NCBI RefSeq assembly: GCF_006151805.1
Contig: NZ_VDDA01000020.1
Location: forward strand, 32,785 to 96,784
Direction: 5' to 3'
Source: Methylobacterium terricola
Lineage (GTDB): Bacteria; Pseudomonadota; Alphaproteobacteria; Rhizobiales; Beijerinckiaceae
DNA: 64,000 nt
Shown here piece after piece: positions 38,206 through 46,980 of the stretch. Below the pieces are notes generated by a model. It was not told where the DNA came from. It worked only from the letters and a program-made list of their open reading frames with translations, and did not search any database. Both the position numbers and the translations under genes were made by a program. Positions within the stretch are counted from its first letter, which is position 1; every line of letters begins with the position of its first letter.

Positions 38206-38475
38206 TGCACTCACCCGATAAGGAGGATTCGAGGAGAACCGCGGAGGCTACGTGCCCCCCGGTCCGAGTTCATGGGCTCCCTGTGGCTGGGGACGAGGCC
38301 GGAGGGGTCCGACCTTGGAGGCCGGCAAGGCCGGCTTTCGGGATGAGATCACCCCGGTTGGAAGTGGTGTCGCACCGCCATTGGGCGGAACGATGGTCCC
38401 GGTGTGGCGGGACGCACCCTTCCGCGAAGCTTGCCCCAGCCGAGCCGGCCGGACGGTGTGCCGCCGCACGGGCCG

Positions 38476-39429
38476 TCATGCCGCCTCCGCGAGCACGCGC
38501 TCGGCCAGCGCCAGGCCGCTGAGGTAGGCGAACTCCACCCGCGGGCCGAGGCAGCCATCGCCTGCAAAGCCGAGGCCGGTCTCCGGCGCGAACAGGCAGG
38601 GCTCGCCGACCGCCCGCTCGACCGCGGCATAGCGCCAGCGATGGGCGGCGCGGTGGCGGATCTCGCCCACCGGGACGCGGTCGCGCAGGGTCGCGACCAG
38701 CCGCTCGGCGACGTCCTCGGCCGCGCAGTCGAGGTTGGCGCGCGACCAGGCCGGGCCGGCATGCGCCACGATCGTCCGTCCCGGTTCGCGACCGGGCTTG
38801 CTGCCGTTCTCGGCGATCCAGGCGAGCGTGGCGTCCGGATCGCGGTCCTCCCGCACCGGAGCGTCGGGGAGGGGAGGGCCATCATGCGCCAGCATCAGGG
38901 TCCAGCACGGGGCGTAACGCACCTCCGCGACACCCGGCAGGCTCTCCCCGGCACCACCCAGCAGCGCGAGGGTCTGGGGCGACGGGCAGGTCAGGAGCAC
39001 GGCCGAGAACGCCGCGTCTTCGGCGAGGGGGGCGCCGTCGGCCTCCTGAAGCCGCCAGCCCCGCCCCTCCCGCACCAGGCGGCCGACGGCGCGGCCGCAT
39101 TTCAGCGCGACCCCGTCGAGGAGGTCGCGCACCGGCGCGGTCATCCCCGGAACGCCGACGAAACGGTCCGCCCCGCCCCAGGAGGCGGCGACGCCCCGCG
39201 CCGTCCATCCCTGCACCAGGGCGATGAAGCGCGGGTCTCGCGCGGTGAAGTACTGGGCGCCGTGATCGAAGCGGAGGCCCTCCGGGCCGCGCCGCGTCGC
39301 CATCCGGCCGCCGGGGCCGCGGCCCTTGTCGAGCACCACGACCGAGCGGCCGGCTCCACGCAGACGGTGCGCCGCCGCGGCGCCGGCGATGCCCGCCCCG
39401 ATGATCGCGATGGTCCCGTCCCGGCCCAC
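38476..39429 (-). CDS. Renalase-like FAD/NAD(P)-binding protein
   Basis: A 317-residue flavoprotein. N-terminal IAIIGAGIAGAAAAHRLRGAG (FAD motif) is followed by LDKGRGPGGRMATRR and DHGAQYFTARDPRF, the signature blocks of the bacterial renalase-like/amine-oxidase group; GLGFAGDGCLGPRVEFAYLSGLALAERVL closes the FAD site. Bacterial renalases oxidise isomeric dihydronicotinamides back to NAD(P)+. If that holds here it would fit with the nearby NAD-salvage gene pncC, but this is inference. Confidence 0.8.
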   Translation of the reverse strand: MGRDGTIAIIGAGIAGAAAAHRLRGAGRSVVVLDKGRGPGGRMATRRGPEGLRFDHGAQYFTARDPRFIALVQGWTARGVAASWGGADRFVGVPGMTAPVRDLLDGVALKCGRAVGRLVREGRGWRLQEADGAPLAEDAAFSAVLLTCPSPQTLALLGGAGESLPGVAEVRYAPCWTLMLAHDGPPLPDAPVREDRDPDATLAWIAENGSKPGREPGRTIVAHAGPAWSRANLDCAAEDVAERLVATLRDRVPVGEIRHRAAHRWRYAAVERAVGEPCLFAPETGLGFAGDGCLGPRVEFAYLSGLALAERVLAEAA

Positions 39430-39631
39430 TCTCGCCTCTCCCGCGCTCCCGCCGCATCCCGTGCGGTCGTCCGGTCAACGCGCGAGTTTTCGCTGCGGTG
39501 CCAATCGATCGTGCGAAATCTCTTGCGTCAGGTGCGGGAACTGTCGGCTGCTGGCTTGAGGCCTCGAACTTGCAGCATTAAGGCCGCGCTTGTCCTGACG
39601 CCGTTGCCCTCTTGCCTGGGATCTCCGATCC

Positions 39632-40561
39632 GTGCCGAACCTCGAAACCGTCGTGAGCGAGATCGTCGACGAGATGCGCCAGCGGACCGACCGCGGCGAG
39701 GTGGCGCGCTACATCCCCGAACTCGCCCGGGTCGATCCCGGCCATTTCGGCCTCGCGGTGATCGGCGCCGACGGCACGGTGGCGGCGGCCGGCGATTGCG
39801 ACGTGCCGTTCTCGATCCAGAGCATCTCGAAGGTGTTCACCCTGACGCTGGCCCTCGGCATGGTCGGCGACCGGCTGTGGCAGCGGGTCGGGCGCGAGCC
39901 CTCGGGCAGCCCGTTCAACTCGGTCGTGCAGCTCGAATACGAGCGCGGCATCCCCCGCAACCCGTTCATCAATGCCGGGGCGATCGCCGTCACCGACGTG
40001 ATCCTGTCCGGCCACCAGCCGCGCGAGGCGCTCGGCGAGATCCTGCGCTTCATGCAGTATCTCGCGCAGGATTCCTCGATCACCATCGACGAGGCGGTGG
40101 CGGCCTCCGAGCAGCGCACGGGCTTCCGCAACGTCGCGCTCGCCAACTACATGAAGTCGTTCGGGGTGATCGACAACCCGGTCGAGTACACGCTCGGCGT
40201 CTATTTCCACCACTGCGCCATCAGCATGACCTGCCGGCAGCTCGCGGTGGCGGGCCGGTTCCTCGCCCATTCCGGGCGCGATCCCAGCACCGGCCTGTCG
40301 GTGGTCCAGGCCGAGCGGGCCAAGCGCATCAACGCCGTCATGCTGACCTGCGGCCATTACGACGGCTCGGGCGAGTTCGCCTACCGGGTCGGCCTGCCGG
40401 GCAAGAGCGGCGTCGGCGGCGGCATCCTGGCGGTGGCGCCGGGGAAGGCCTCGATCGCCGTCTGGGCGCCGGGGCTCGATGCCGCCGGCAATTCCCATCT
40501 CGGGCGCATCGCCCTGGAGCGGCTGACGAAACGCCTCGGCTGGTCGATCTTCGGCGAGTAG
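39632..40561 (+). CDS. glsA: Glutaminase
   Basis: A 309-residue serine-dependent beta-lactamase-like glutaminase that hydrolyses glutamine to glutamate and ammonia. The catalytic SxxK motif is in PFSIQSISKVFTLTLAL, and PSGSPFNS, NPFINAGAI and MLTCGHYDGSGEFAYRVGLPGKSGVGGGI are family hallmarks. The start is GTG (39632), which gives the normal length. It lies about 600 bp before glnII, so opposite glutamine reactions are encoded side by side. Confidence 0.96.
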   Translation: MPNLETVVSEIVDEMRQRTDRGEVARYIPELARVDPGHFGLAVIGADGTVAAAGDCDVPFSIQSISKVFTLTLALGMVGDRLWQRVGREPSGSPFNSVVQLEYERGIPRNPFINAGAIAVTDVILSGHQPREALGEILRFMQYLAQDSSITIDEAVAASEQRTGFRNVALANYMKSFGVIDNPVEYTLGVYFHHCAISMTCRQLAVAGRFLAHSGRDPSTGLSVVQAERAKRINAVMLTCGHYDGSGEFAYRVGLPGKSGVGGGILAVAPGKASIAVWAPGLDAAGNSHLGRIALERLTKRLGWSIFGE

Positions 40562-40574
40562 GGGGCGGCCTGCC

Positions 40575-40763
40575 TCAGGGCTTTCGGGAGCGCTCCTCGC
40601 GGATCGCCTCGTCGTGGTAGCCGCCGCTCGCCGGCATGATGTCGGGCGCGCGCTCCCGCGCCGCGGGGCCGGGGCCCGCCCAGTCGTGGCGGCCGCCGCG
40701 GCTGCGGCCGCCGGCCGGGAAGGCGTAGATCTTCGCGGAAACGCGTGGGCTGGTGGTGCTCAT
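40575..40763 (-). CDS. DUF2735 family small protein
   Basis: 62 residues: MSTTSPRVSAKIYAFPAGGR at the N-terminus and a GGYHDEAIREERSRKP tail match the DUF2735 family, which in rhizobia is commonly found next to glnII. Function is unknown; the association suggests a role in nitrogen metabolism or GlnII control. A GGGAGG site precedes the ATG. It is divergent from glnII and converges with glsA, whose stop is 13 bp away. Confidence 0.8.
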   Translation of the reverse strand: MSTTSPRVSAKIYAFPAGGRSRGGRHDWAGPGPAARERAPDIMPASGGYHDEAIREERSRKP

Positions 40764-41176
40764 GGGCTGGCCTCCCGTGAGGGCCGCGCCGGCTGGCGGC
40801 GGCCTCTGAGATCGTACCGGAGTGTGCCTGGTGACTGCGCTGATTGACCACGAAAAAATCAGTGGTTGGCTACAATTCGTGCATGCCCGCTCTTGCATCG
40901 GTGATTGAATTGGCGGGTGTGGCGCATGGTTGGGCGTCGTGGCGCTCTGGCGCGCAACCGGGCACGGTGCTGTCCGCCCCCGGGAGACGCGGTGTGACGC
41001 TGGGGCGCCCGATACCCGGCAGGGTATCGGAAACGCGTCGCCTGGACGATCGTTCCGCCCGATCGGTCGCGTCCCTCCGGGTTTGGCACGGGACCTGCTA
41101 GCGAGGGGATGCCGCTGGCGGGTGATGGGCGCCGACGAGGAAGCCGGGCTCATCGGAACCTGAAGAGAGACGCGAG
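40764..41176. other. 413-bp glnII upstream region
   Basis: The gap between DUF2735 and glnII is gene-free. It contains a dyad ACCAC-N10-GTGGT with an A-run spacer (40847-40866) and a sigma-54 promoter close to glnII (41084-41100). Its length fits a regulatory region with upstream activator sites; I could not identify a clean NtrC site (GCAC-N7-GTGC). Confidence 0.55.
41084..41100 (+). promoter_or_regulatory. Sigma-54 promoter of glnII
   Basis: TTGGCACG-GGAC-CTGCTA carries the -24 GG (41085-41086) and the -12 GC (41097-41098) at the required 12-bp distance, against the consensus TTGGCACG-N4-TTGCT. It lies 77 bp before the glnII start. glnII genes of rhizobia are known to be transcribed by sigma-54 with NtrC under nitrogen limitation, so the site agrees with family knowledge. 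Confidence 0.8.
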
Positions 41177-42211
41177 ATGACCAAATACAAGCTCGAGTAC
41201 ATTTGGCTTGACGGCTACACGCCGACCCCGAACCTTCGCGGCAAGACCCAGATCAAGGCCTTCGACAGCTTCCCGACCCTCGAGCAGCTTCCGCTCTGGG
41301 GCTTCGACGGCAGCTCGACCAAGCAGGCCGAGGGCAGCTCTTCCGATTGCGTGCTCAAGCCCGTCCGCCACTTCCCCGACCCGGCCCGCACCGACGGCGT
41401 CCTGGTCCTGTGCGAAGTCATGATGCCGGACGGCAAGACCCCGCACCCGTCGAACAAGCGCGCCACCATCCTGGATGACGAAGGCGCCTGGTTCGGCTTC
41501 GAGCAGGAATACTTCTTCTACAAGAACGGCCGCCCGCTCGGCTTCCCCGAGACCGGCTATCCGGCGCCGCAGGGCCCGTATTACACCGGCGTCGGCTACT
41601 CGAACGTCGGCTCGGTCGCCCGCCAGATCGTCGAGGAGCACCTCGACCTGTGCCTCGCCGCCGGCATCAACCACGAGGGCATCAACGCCGAGGTGGCGAA
41701 GGGCCAGTGGGAGTTCCAGATCTTCGGCAAGGGCTCCAAGCGGGCCGCCGACGAGATGTGGATGGCGCGCTACCTGATGCAGCGCCTCTGCGAGAAGTAC
41801 GAGATCGACATCGAGTACCACTGCAAGCCGCTCGGCGACACCGACTGGAACGGGTCGGGCATGCACGCCAACTTCTCGACCTCCTTCATGCGCGATGTCG
41901 GCGGCAAGGAGTACTTCGAGAAGCTGATGGCGGCCTTCGGCGATGCCCGTGAGGACCACATCGCCGTCTACGGCCCGGACAACCACATGCGGCTGACCGG
42001 CAAGCACGAGACCGCCTCGATCCACACCTTCAGCTGGGGCGTGGCCGACCGCGGCGCCTCGATCCGGGTTCCCCACAGCTTCGTCAACAACGGCTACAAG
42101 GGCTACCTCGAGGATCGCCGTCCGAACTCGATGGGCGACCCCTACCAGATCGCCTCGCAGATCCTGAAGACCATCTCGACCGTCCCGACCGAGGTCTCGG
42201 CCGCGGCCTGA
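41177..42211 (+). CDS. glnII: Type II glutamine synthetase (eukaryotic-like)
   Basis: 344 residues, far shorter than bacterial GlnA (~470) and of the GSII form found in rhizobia, actinobacteria and eukaryotes. It makes glutamine from glutamate, ammonia and ATP. Diagnostic blocks are LEYIWLDGYTPTPNLRGKT, the LPLWGFDGSST strand, the metal-binding FGFEQEYFFY, and NGSGMHANFSTSFMR. GSII enzymes are not adenylylated; the Tyr-adenylylation loop of GlnA is absent. The ATG follows GAAGAGAGA. A sigma-54 promoter and a terminator bracket it as a single-gene transcript. Confidence 0.97.
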   Translation: MTKYKLEYIWLDGYTPTPNLRGKTQIKAFDSFPTLEQLPLWGFDGSSTKQAEGSSSDCVLKPVRHFPDPARTDGVLVLCEVMMPDGKTPHPSNKRATILDDEGAWFGFEQEYFFYKNGRPLGFPETGYPAPQGPYYTGVGYSNVGSVARQIVEEHLDLCLAAGINHEGINAEVAKGQWEFQIFGKGSKRAADEMWMARYLMQRLCEKYEIDIEYHCKPLGDTDWNGSGMHANFSTSFMRDVGGKEYFEKLMAAFGDAREDHIAVYGPDNHMRLTGKHETASIHTFSWGVADRGASIRVPHSFVNNGYKGYLEDRRPNSMGDPYQIASQILKTISTVPTEVSAAA

Positions 42212-42237
42212 GATCCGGCGTCACGCTGAGAATGTGA

Positions 42238-42270
42238 ACGGCGCGGGCCGAAGGGCCCGCGCCGTTTTTT
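42238..42270 (+). terminator. Rho-independent terminator of glnII
   Basis: A perfect 12-bp stem (ACGGCGCGGGCC at 42238-42249, GGCCCGCGCCGT at 42254-42265) with loop GAAG is followed by a run of six T. It is located 26 bp after the glnII stop. Confidence 0.95.
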
Positions 42271-42445
42271 GTCGGCGGAGCCAGGTGACGCGGAGGGCCG
42301 CGCGAGGCAGGCCGTGGCTTCCTCGCATGCCTCTCCGCCCTGTCCCGGACGATTGTAGCGACGGCGGACGGAGATCCGGGACAGGAAGAGCTTTGAGGAT
42401 TGCCCGTCTGTGGCGCACGAATTCGCGCTCACAGATCAGGTTTGC

Positions 42446-43543
42446 TTACGGGCTGAAGATCAGCGTCAGGTAGGTCAAGAATACCACCAGGTGCACCGCG
42501 CCCTCCAGCACCGTCGTGCCCTGGCGCGAGAAGGTGATGACGCTGAGGAGCAGCGTCATGGCGAGCACCGCCATCTGGGCCGGGGGGAGCCCCAGCACCA
42601 CCCGCTGCCCCGAGATCAGCCCGATGGCGAGCACCGCCGGGACGGTGAGGCCGACCGTCGAGGTGACGGCGCCCAGGCAGAGATTGATCGCGCGCTGGAG
42701 CTGGTCGCGCCGGATCGCCTTGAGGGCGCTGATGCCCTCCGGCGTGAACACGATGGCGGCGATGATGACGCCGCCGAGCGCCGAGGGGGCGCCGAGCGCC
42801 GCGATGCCGTGATCGAGGATCGCCGCCAGGCTCTTCGACAGGAGCACGATCGGCAGCAGGCTGACCAGCAGCAGCGCGGAATGGCGCAGGATCGCGCCCC
42901 GGCCGGCATCCGGATGGACGCGCGTCTCCTCCGGCGCGAGGGCGCCCGGCTTGACGAAGTCGGTGAAGAAGTCGCTGTGGCGGCCGGTCTGCAGCAGCAG
43001 GAAGATGCCGTAGAGCACCACCGTCAGGATCGAGAACGCGACCGCCTGGATCACCGTCAGCGAGCCGTCGGGGGTCGAGAGGGTGAAGTTCGGGATGATG
43101 AGCGCGATGGTGGTGAGCGGGATGATCGCCGCCAGATAGGCGCCGGCGCCGTCGAGGTTGTAGTTCTGGCGGTGGTGGCGCAGCCCGCCGAGGATCAGCC
43201 CGACCCCGACGAGGCCGTTCATCACGATCATGATGACGGCGAACATCGTGTCGCGGCCGAGGGTCGGGGCGGCCTTGGCCCCGAGCATCACCGCGGCGAC
43301 CAACGCCACCTCGATGATCACGATCGACAACGTGAGGATCAGGGTGCCGTAGGGCTCGCCGAGGCGGTCGGCCAGTTCCTCGGCCTCGTGCACCACGCCG
43401 AAGGCCGACCACAGAATCACGGAGAACAGCCAGGCGAACAGCCCAGCCGCCGCCAGCGGCGCCGCGAGCCCGCCGAGCCAGCCTCCACCGAACACCGCGA
43501 AGGCCGCCACCGTCGCCCACGCCACCGCCAACCGAACGACCAT
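42446..43543 (-). CDS. Calcium/proton antiporter, ChaA family
   Basis: A 365-residue inner-membrane exchanger with about eleven hydrophobic segments. Two related halves each carry the acidic cation-exchanger motif: the first is GEPYGTLILTLSIVIIEVALVAAVM, the second is FTPEGISALKAIRRDQLQRAINLCLGAVTSTVGL. It expels Ca2+ or Na+/K+ in exchange for protons. The ATG at 43543 is chosen over an upstream frame because it begins just before the first membrane helix and is behind GCGAGGTGACG. Its neighbours give no substrate hint. Confidence 0.85.
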   Translation of the reverse strand: MVVRLAVAWATVAAFAVFGGGWLGGLAAPLAAAGLFAWLFSVILWSAFGVVHEAEELADRLGEPYGTLILTLSIVIIEVALVAAVMLGAKAAPTLGRDTMFAVIMIVMNGLVGVGLILGGLRHHRQNYNLDGAGAYLAAIIPLTTIALIIPNFTLSTPDGSLTVIQAVAFSILTVVLYGIFLLLQTGRHSDFFTDFVKPGALAPEETRVHPDAGRGAILRHSALLLVSLLPIVLLSKSLAAILDHGIAALGAPSALGGVIIAAIVFTPEGISALKAIRRDQLQRAINLCLGAVTSTVGLTVPAVLAIGLISGQRVVLGLPPAQMAVLAMTLLLSVITFSRQGTTVLEGAVHLVVFLTYLTLIFSP

Positions 43544-43628
43544 CGTCACCTCGCTCCCGGGAACCGCCCCGCTTGTGTCAAGGGGCGGGCGAGGGAGCAA
43601 GGGAATCGGTCGGGAAACACGCGCGGGG

Positions 43629-44507
43629 TCAGCCCCCGTGGGCGAAGGCCCAGTAGAGCTCGCGCGCCTTCCGGAACAGCGGCCCCGGGGCGAAGGGCCG
43701 GTCGTCGAGGGCCGTCACCGGCACGACCTTGGCGAAGTTGCCGACCGAGAACAGCTCGTCGGCGCCCATCAGGTCGTCGACGGTGAGGGTCTTCTCCACC
43801 ACGGTGATCCCGGCCCCGCGCAGAAGCGCGATCACGCGGCCGCGGGTGATGCCGGCGAGGAAGGTGCCGTTCGGCACCGGGGTATAGACCACGCCGTCGC
43901 GGGCCATCAGCACGTTGGCGGTGGCGAATTCGGCGACGTTGCCGAGCGCGTCGCGCATCAGCGCGTTGCCGAAGCCGCGGGAGGCGGCTTCCGCGATCGC
44001 CCGCGAGCTGTTGGGGTAGAGGCAGCCGGCCTTGGCGTCGAGGAGCGCGGCGTCCGCGGTCGGGCGTCGGAACGGCGACAGGGTGGCGGTGAAGCCGGTC
44101 GGCGGCGGCATCGGCGCCTCGTAGAGGCACAGGCACCAGGCGGTCGAGGCCGGGTCCATCCGCACCGCGCCGCCGAGCCCCCCTTCGGCCCAGTACATCG
44201 GCCGGATGTAGAGCGCGGCGTCGGGGGCGAAGCGCGTCAGCCCATCGCGCACCAGTTCGGCCCAGGTGCCTTGCGCCACCACCGGCTCGAGGCCGAAGGC
44301 GGTGGCGGAGCGGTTGATCCGGGCGAGGTGGAGGTCGAGGTCGGGCGTCACGCCCTCGAAGGCCCGGGCGCCGTCGAACACCGTCGAGGCAAGCCAGGCG
44401 GCATGGGTGCGCGGCCCCATCATCCGCACGTTGCCCGGGTGCCAGGCGCCCTCGAAATAGGTCCAGGTGTCTTCCCGGTGATTGCCCTCGCGGTGATCCT
44501 CGGCCAT
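43629..44507 (-). CDS. Class IV aminotransferase (branched-chain / D-amino-acid transaminase type)
   Basis: 292 residues with the fold-type IV PLP pattern: FEGAWHPGNVRMMGPRTHAAWLASTVFDGARAFEG at the N-terminus, the PLP lysine in DAKAGCLYPNSSRAIAEA, the cofactor-binding GFGNALMRDALGNVAEFATANVLMAR, and VPNGTFLAGITRGRVIALLR. It transaminates branched-chain or D-amino acids, but conserved residues seen here do not decide between IlvE, D-amino acid aminotransferase and (R)-amine transaminase. The exact start is uncertain (44507 or 44516). The N-terminus has a repeated DHREGN/NHREDT stretch. Confidence 0.83.
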   Translation of the reverse strand: MAEDHREGNHREDTWTYFEGAWHPGNVRMMGPRTHAAWLASTVFDGARAFEGVTPDLDLHLARINRSATAFGLEPVVAQGTWAELVRDGLTRFAPDAALYIRPMYWAEGGLGGAVRMDPASTAWCLCLYEAPMPPPTGFTATLSPFRRPTADAALLDAKAGCLYPNSSRAIAEAASRGFGNALMRDALGNVAEFATANVLMARDGVVYTPVPNGTFLAGITRGRVIALLRGAGITVVEKTLTVDDLMGADELFSVGNFAKVVPVTALDDRPFAPGPLFRKARELYWAFAHGG

Positions 44508-44604
44508 CGCTCTCATCCCGTCCGTCGGTCCCCGCATGATGGCGCGGCCGGGCGCCGGCTGTCCATGCGGGGTGACCTGCGGACAAGGGGGGAGGAGGGT
44601 TGCG

Positions 44605-44940
44605 TCAGGCGACGTCGAAATCCTCCGGGCGCCCCGCCACCAGCTCCAGGGTGCGGACCACCGCCAGGCCGATGCGGTCGGCGTCGAACATGCCGTCGGC
44701 GGTCGCGGGCTCGACCCCGACCGGACCGACCTGCCCGCCGGGCCCGTCGATCACGACCTGGTAGACGTCGCGCGACCCCGAGCGGTCGCGGACCAGCGAC
44801 ACGGCGTGAAGCCCGACCTCGCCATAGGTCTTGACGTATTGCGCCGTGCCGATGGCGCGAGGGGCCCTCGTCTCGTTGCCCCGGGCTTTGGCCCTCACCT
44901 TGGCCGCGCGCTGGAAATCCGGACGGATGACGGTGTCCAT
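44605..44940 (-). CDS. Hypothetical protein
   Basis: A 111-residue soluble protein without recognised domain. The N-terminal third is basic (FQRAAKVRAKARGNETRAPR), the rest has alternating hydrophobic residues (YGEVGLHAVSLVRDRSGSRDVYQVVIDGPGG) consistent with a small beta-sheet protein. Codon use and a sensible Val/Asp-rich composition support coding. Same strand as the aminotransferase, 97 bp upstream of it. Confidence 0.6.
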   Translation of the reverse strand: MDTVIRPDFQRAAKVRAKARGNETRAPRAIGTAQYVKTYGEVGLHAVSLVRDRSGSRDVYQVVIDGPGGQVGPVGVEPATADGMFDADRIGLAVVRTLELVAGRPEDFDVA

Positions 44941-45246
44941 CTGCCTCTCCCGCTGGTTGCCGCTGACGATGCGGTGGCTGTTCTTCTCGGTCCGGGCGAC
45001 CGGCCGCCAGCCTTGGGGACCGGCGGCGCGGGCTCGCCGCGGCGCGTTTCCTCGCGGCGGCCCGGTCGACGATCGATGTCGGCCGAGCTTCGTCGCGCAT
45101 TCCGGTGTCGCATGGCCGGATTGCGTGCGGATTGCGCCGAGTGTTGCGAGGCACCGAAACTTTCGCGCGCCATGCGGCGACGCCGCCCGCGGTGGGAGCC
45201 GGGGCGGCGGAAGACATCGAGACGAGGTGCGGGGAGGGAAGGGCGT
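44941..45246. other. 306-bp gap
   Basis: No gene, repeat or clear promoter can be supported. Frames that remain open here are Arg-rich and lack ribosome-binding sites. Confidence 0.4.
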
Positions 45247-45771
45247 TCAGTCGTCGCGGCGGTGGCGGCCGTGATGGTGGGGATGCGGCCGCATCGGCCG
45301 GGTCAGCATCGCGGCGCGCTGCTTCTGGGCCGGGTCGAGGGTGGCGTAGAGGGGCTGCGAGGCGTCGGCGAGCTTGCGCAGGGCGTCGGCGCGGGCGCTC
45401 ATGGCGTCCGCCCGGGCCCGGATCGCGTCGGGCGCGTTCTCGGCCGCCGGGTCACGGTCGCGCCCACGCCGGGCCGCGCGCTGGTCGCGCCGGAGCGTGG
45501 CGAGGTTGCGCATCGCTCCCTCGACCGGCGGCCACAGCTTCTCCTGGTCGGGGGTGAGCTTCAGGCCGGCATGCAGGGCCGCCACCCGGGCATCGGCGAA
45601 GGCCTGAGCGTCCTCTTCGCTCGCGCCGCGCCGGCCCTCCGGCTTGGCGGCATCGCCCGCATGCGCGACCTGGATCGGCCGTGCCGCGTCCGGCGCCTGC
45701 GCCAGGGCGGTGCCGGCCATCCCGGCGCTCACGATTCCCGCCAAAACCCCGAGGGTGACACTGCGTGGCAT
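45247..45771 (-). CDS. Periplasmic LTXXQ-motif (Spy/CpxP-like) protein
   Basis: 174 residues. A signal peptide (residues 1-24, MPRSVTLGVLAGIVSAGMAG then TALA-QAP) is followed by a helical domain with the LTXXQ-type motif LKLTPDQEKLWPPVEGAMRNLA and a second LDPAQKQRAAML block; the C-terminus is His-rich (RPHPHHHGRHRRDD), suggesting metal binding. Spy-like proteins chaperone envelope proteins or sense metals. The start at 45771 puts the signal peptide at the N-terminus. Confidence 0.82.
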   Translation of the reverse strand: MPRSVTLGVLAGIVSAGMAGTALAQAPDAARPIQVAHAGDAAKPEGRRGASEEDAQAFADARVAALHAGLKLTPDQEKLWPPVEGAMRNLATLRRDQRAARRGRDRDPAAENAPDAIRARADAMSARADALRKLADASQPLYATLDPAQKQRAAMLTRPMRPHPHHHGRHRRDD

Positions 45772-46298
45772 GATACGCTCCTCGTGCGGGTCGACACGCC
45801 GAACCGCCGAGGTTGCAGGATGCGCCCGTCCGGATGGCCCGGACCTCACGGGGGCATTACGGTTTCGTCATGCGGCGCCGGTCGGCGAGGTGGCAGACGA
45901 CGACCGCGGAGCAGAGCACCGGCACGACGGGCCGGGCGCTGCCGCCATCCGGGCCCGGCCGCAGCGACCCGAAAAAGATCGTCGTCATCCCCCGCCTCCG
46001 TGATCCGCCACAATCCGCGCCCCCCTGACGACGGCTTTCCGCCGGCGAACGACCGTGCCTGAATGGTGCCGTGGCTCAGACGACACCGTCGCGACGGTCG
46101 GTGGAACCTCGCCGATGGGAGGTGGACGCCGAGGCGTTCGGAGCGGGATCCCGGCTTGCGGGCGTCTCGCGGTGGACGCCGGGAGTCTCGAAAGGTGACG
46201 CTGAAACCTCGCCTTTCGTGTCGGCGTTAGAGCTTGCTTCCGGCGCCTCCTCGCGGCCCGGCTCCCGGGCGCATCCCCCGTCGACAGTCAGGTGTTCC
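45772..46298. other. 527-bp gap between divergent envelope-protein genes
   Basis: It separates the minus-strand LTXXQ gene from the plus-strand DUF4142 gene and should contain both promoters. One possible short minus-strand ORF (45857-45988) is listed separately. Otherwise I see no gene, no repeat and no recognisable operator. Confidence 0.4.
45857..45988 (-). CDS. Possible 43-residue peptide
   Basis: The frame begins MTTIFFGSLRPGPDGG and has one hydrophobic stretch (VVPVLCSAVVVCHLA). A GGAGGCGGGGG sequence lies directly before the ATG, which is a good ribosome-binding site. The high Pro/Arg content and short length make it doubtful. Confidence 0.25.
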   Translation of the reverse strand: MTTIFFGSLRPGPDGGSARPVVPVLCSAVVVCHLADRRRMTKP

Positions 46299-46895
46299 AT
46301 GGATCGTCGTCTCGCACTGACCGCCATCGTCTCCGCCGTGGCGGTCCCCTCTCTCGTCACGGCAGCGTACGCGCAGCAGGGCGGCCCGACCGCGGCGGCC
46401 ACCGGCAATACCGGGGCCCGCATGGGCGACGCCGAGGCCCGGCACGCCGCCGACACCCTGGCGGCCGGCTCGGCCTCCCTGGCGGCGAGCCGCGTCGCGC
46501 TGCAGAAGGCCTCGGACGACGACGTGAAGCAGTTCGCCCGCTTCGAGGTCGCCGAGCAGGAGACCATCGCCGACGTGCTCAAGGCGATGCGCGACCCCGC
46601 GCAGGCCGCCCGCGGCCAGGTGAAACCCCCGGCCGAGCCCGAGGTGACCGGCCAGCTCGACCCCAAGGGCCGGGCGATGCTCGACAAGCTCGAGCAGGCC
46701 AAAGCCGGCAAGGCCTTCGACCTCGAGTACATCCGTGGCCAGATCGAGGGCCATCAGGCGCTCCTGAAAATTCAGGAGGCCTATCTCGCCACCGGCAAGG
46801 ACCGGGAGAATCTCGGCGTCGCAAAGCTCGCCCGCGGCCAGATCCGCGAGCATCTGGCGCTGCTCGCCGACATCGAGACGGATCTGAAGGACTGA
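46299..46895 (+). CDS. Secreted DUF4142 protein
   Basis: 198 residues with a signal peptide (MDRRLALTAIVSAVAVPSLV then TAAYA-QQ) and a helical DUF4142 domain with the typical LAAGSASLAASRVALQKASDDDVKQFARFEVAEQE and DLEYIRGQIEGHQALLKIQEAYLATG blocks. DUF4142 proteins are ferritin-like four-helix periplasmic proteins of unknown role, often induced by stress. The ATG at 46299 starts directly with the signal peptide. A paralogue lies at 47473-48171. Confidence 0.85.
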   Translation: MDRRLALTAIVSAVAVPSLVTAAYAQQGGPTAAATGNTGARMGDAEARHAADTLAAGSASLAASRVALQKASDDDVKQFARFEVAEQETIADVLKAMRDPAQAARGQVKPPAEPEVTGQLDPKGRAMLDKLEQAKAGKAFDLEYIRGQIEGHQALLKIQEAYLATGKDRENLGVAKLARGQIREHLALLADIETDLKD

Positions 46896-46980
46896 TGCGA
46901 CGGAGCCCCCGGACGGTGGCGTCCGGGGGCGCGACGGACGGCTCCGGACGGGGCGGTCGCGCGGCAGGCTGAGTGGTCTC

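Noticed and set aside
40900..41010. NtrC sites upstream of glnII
   Set aside because: GCACGGTGC and several GTGC/GCAC words occur but none has the required GCAC-N7-GTGC spacing.
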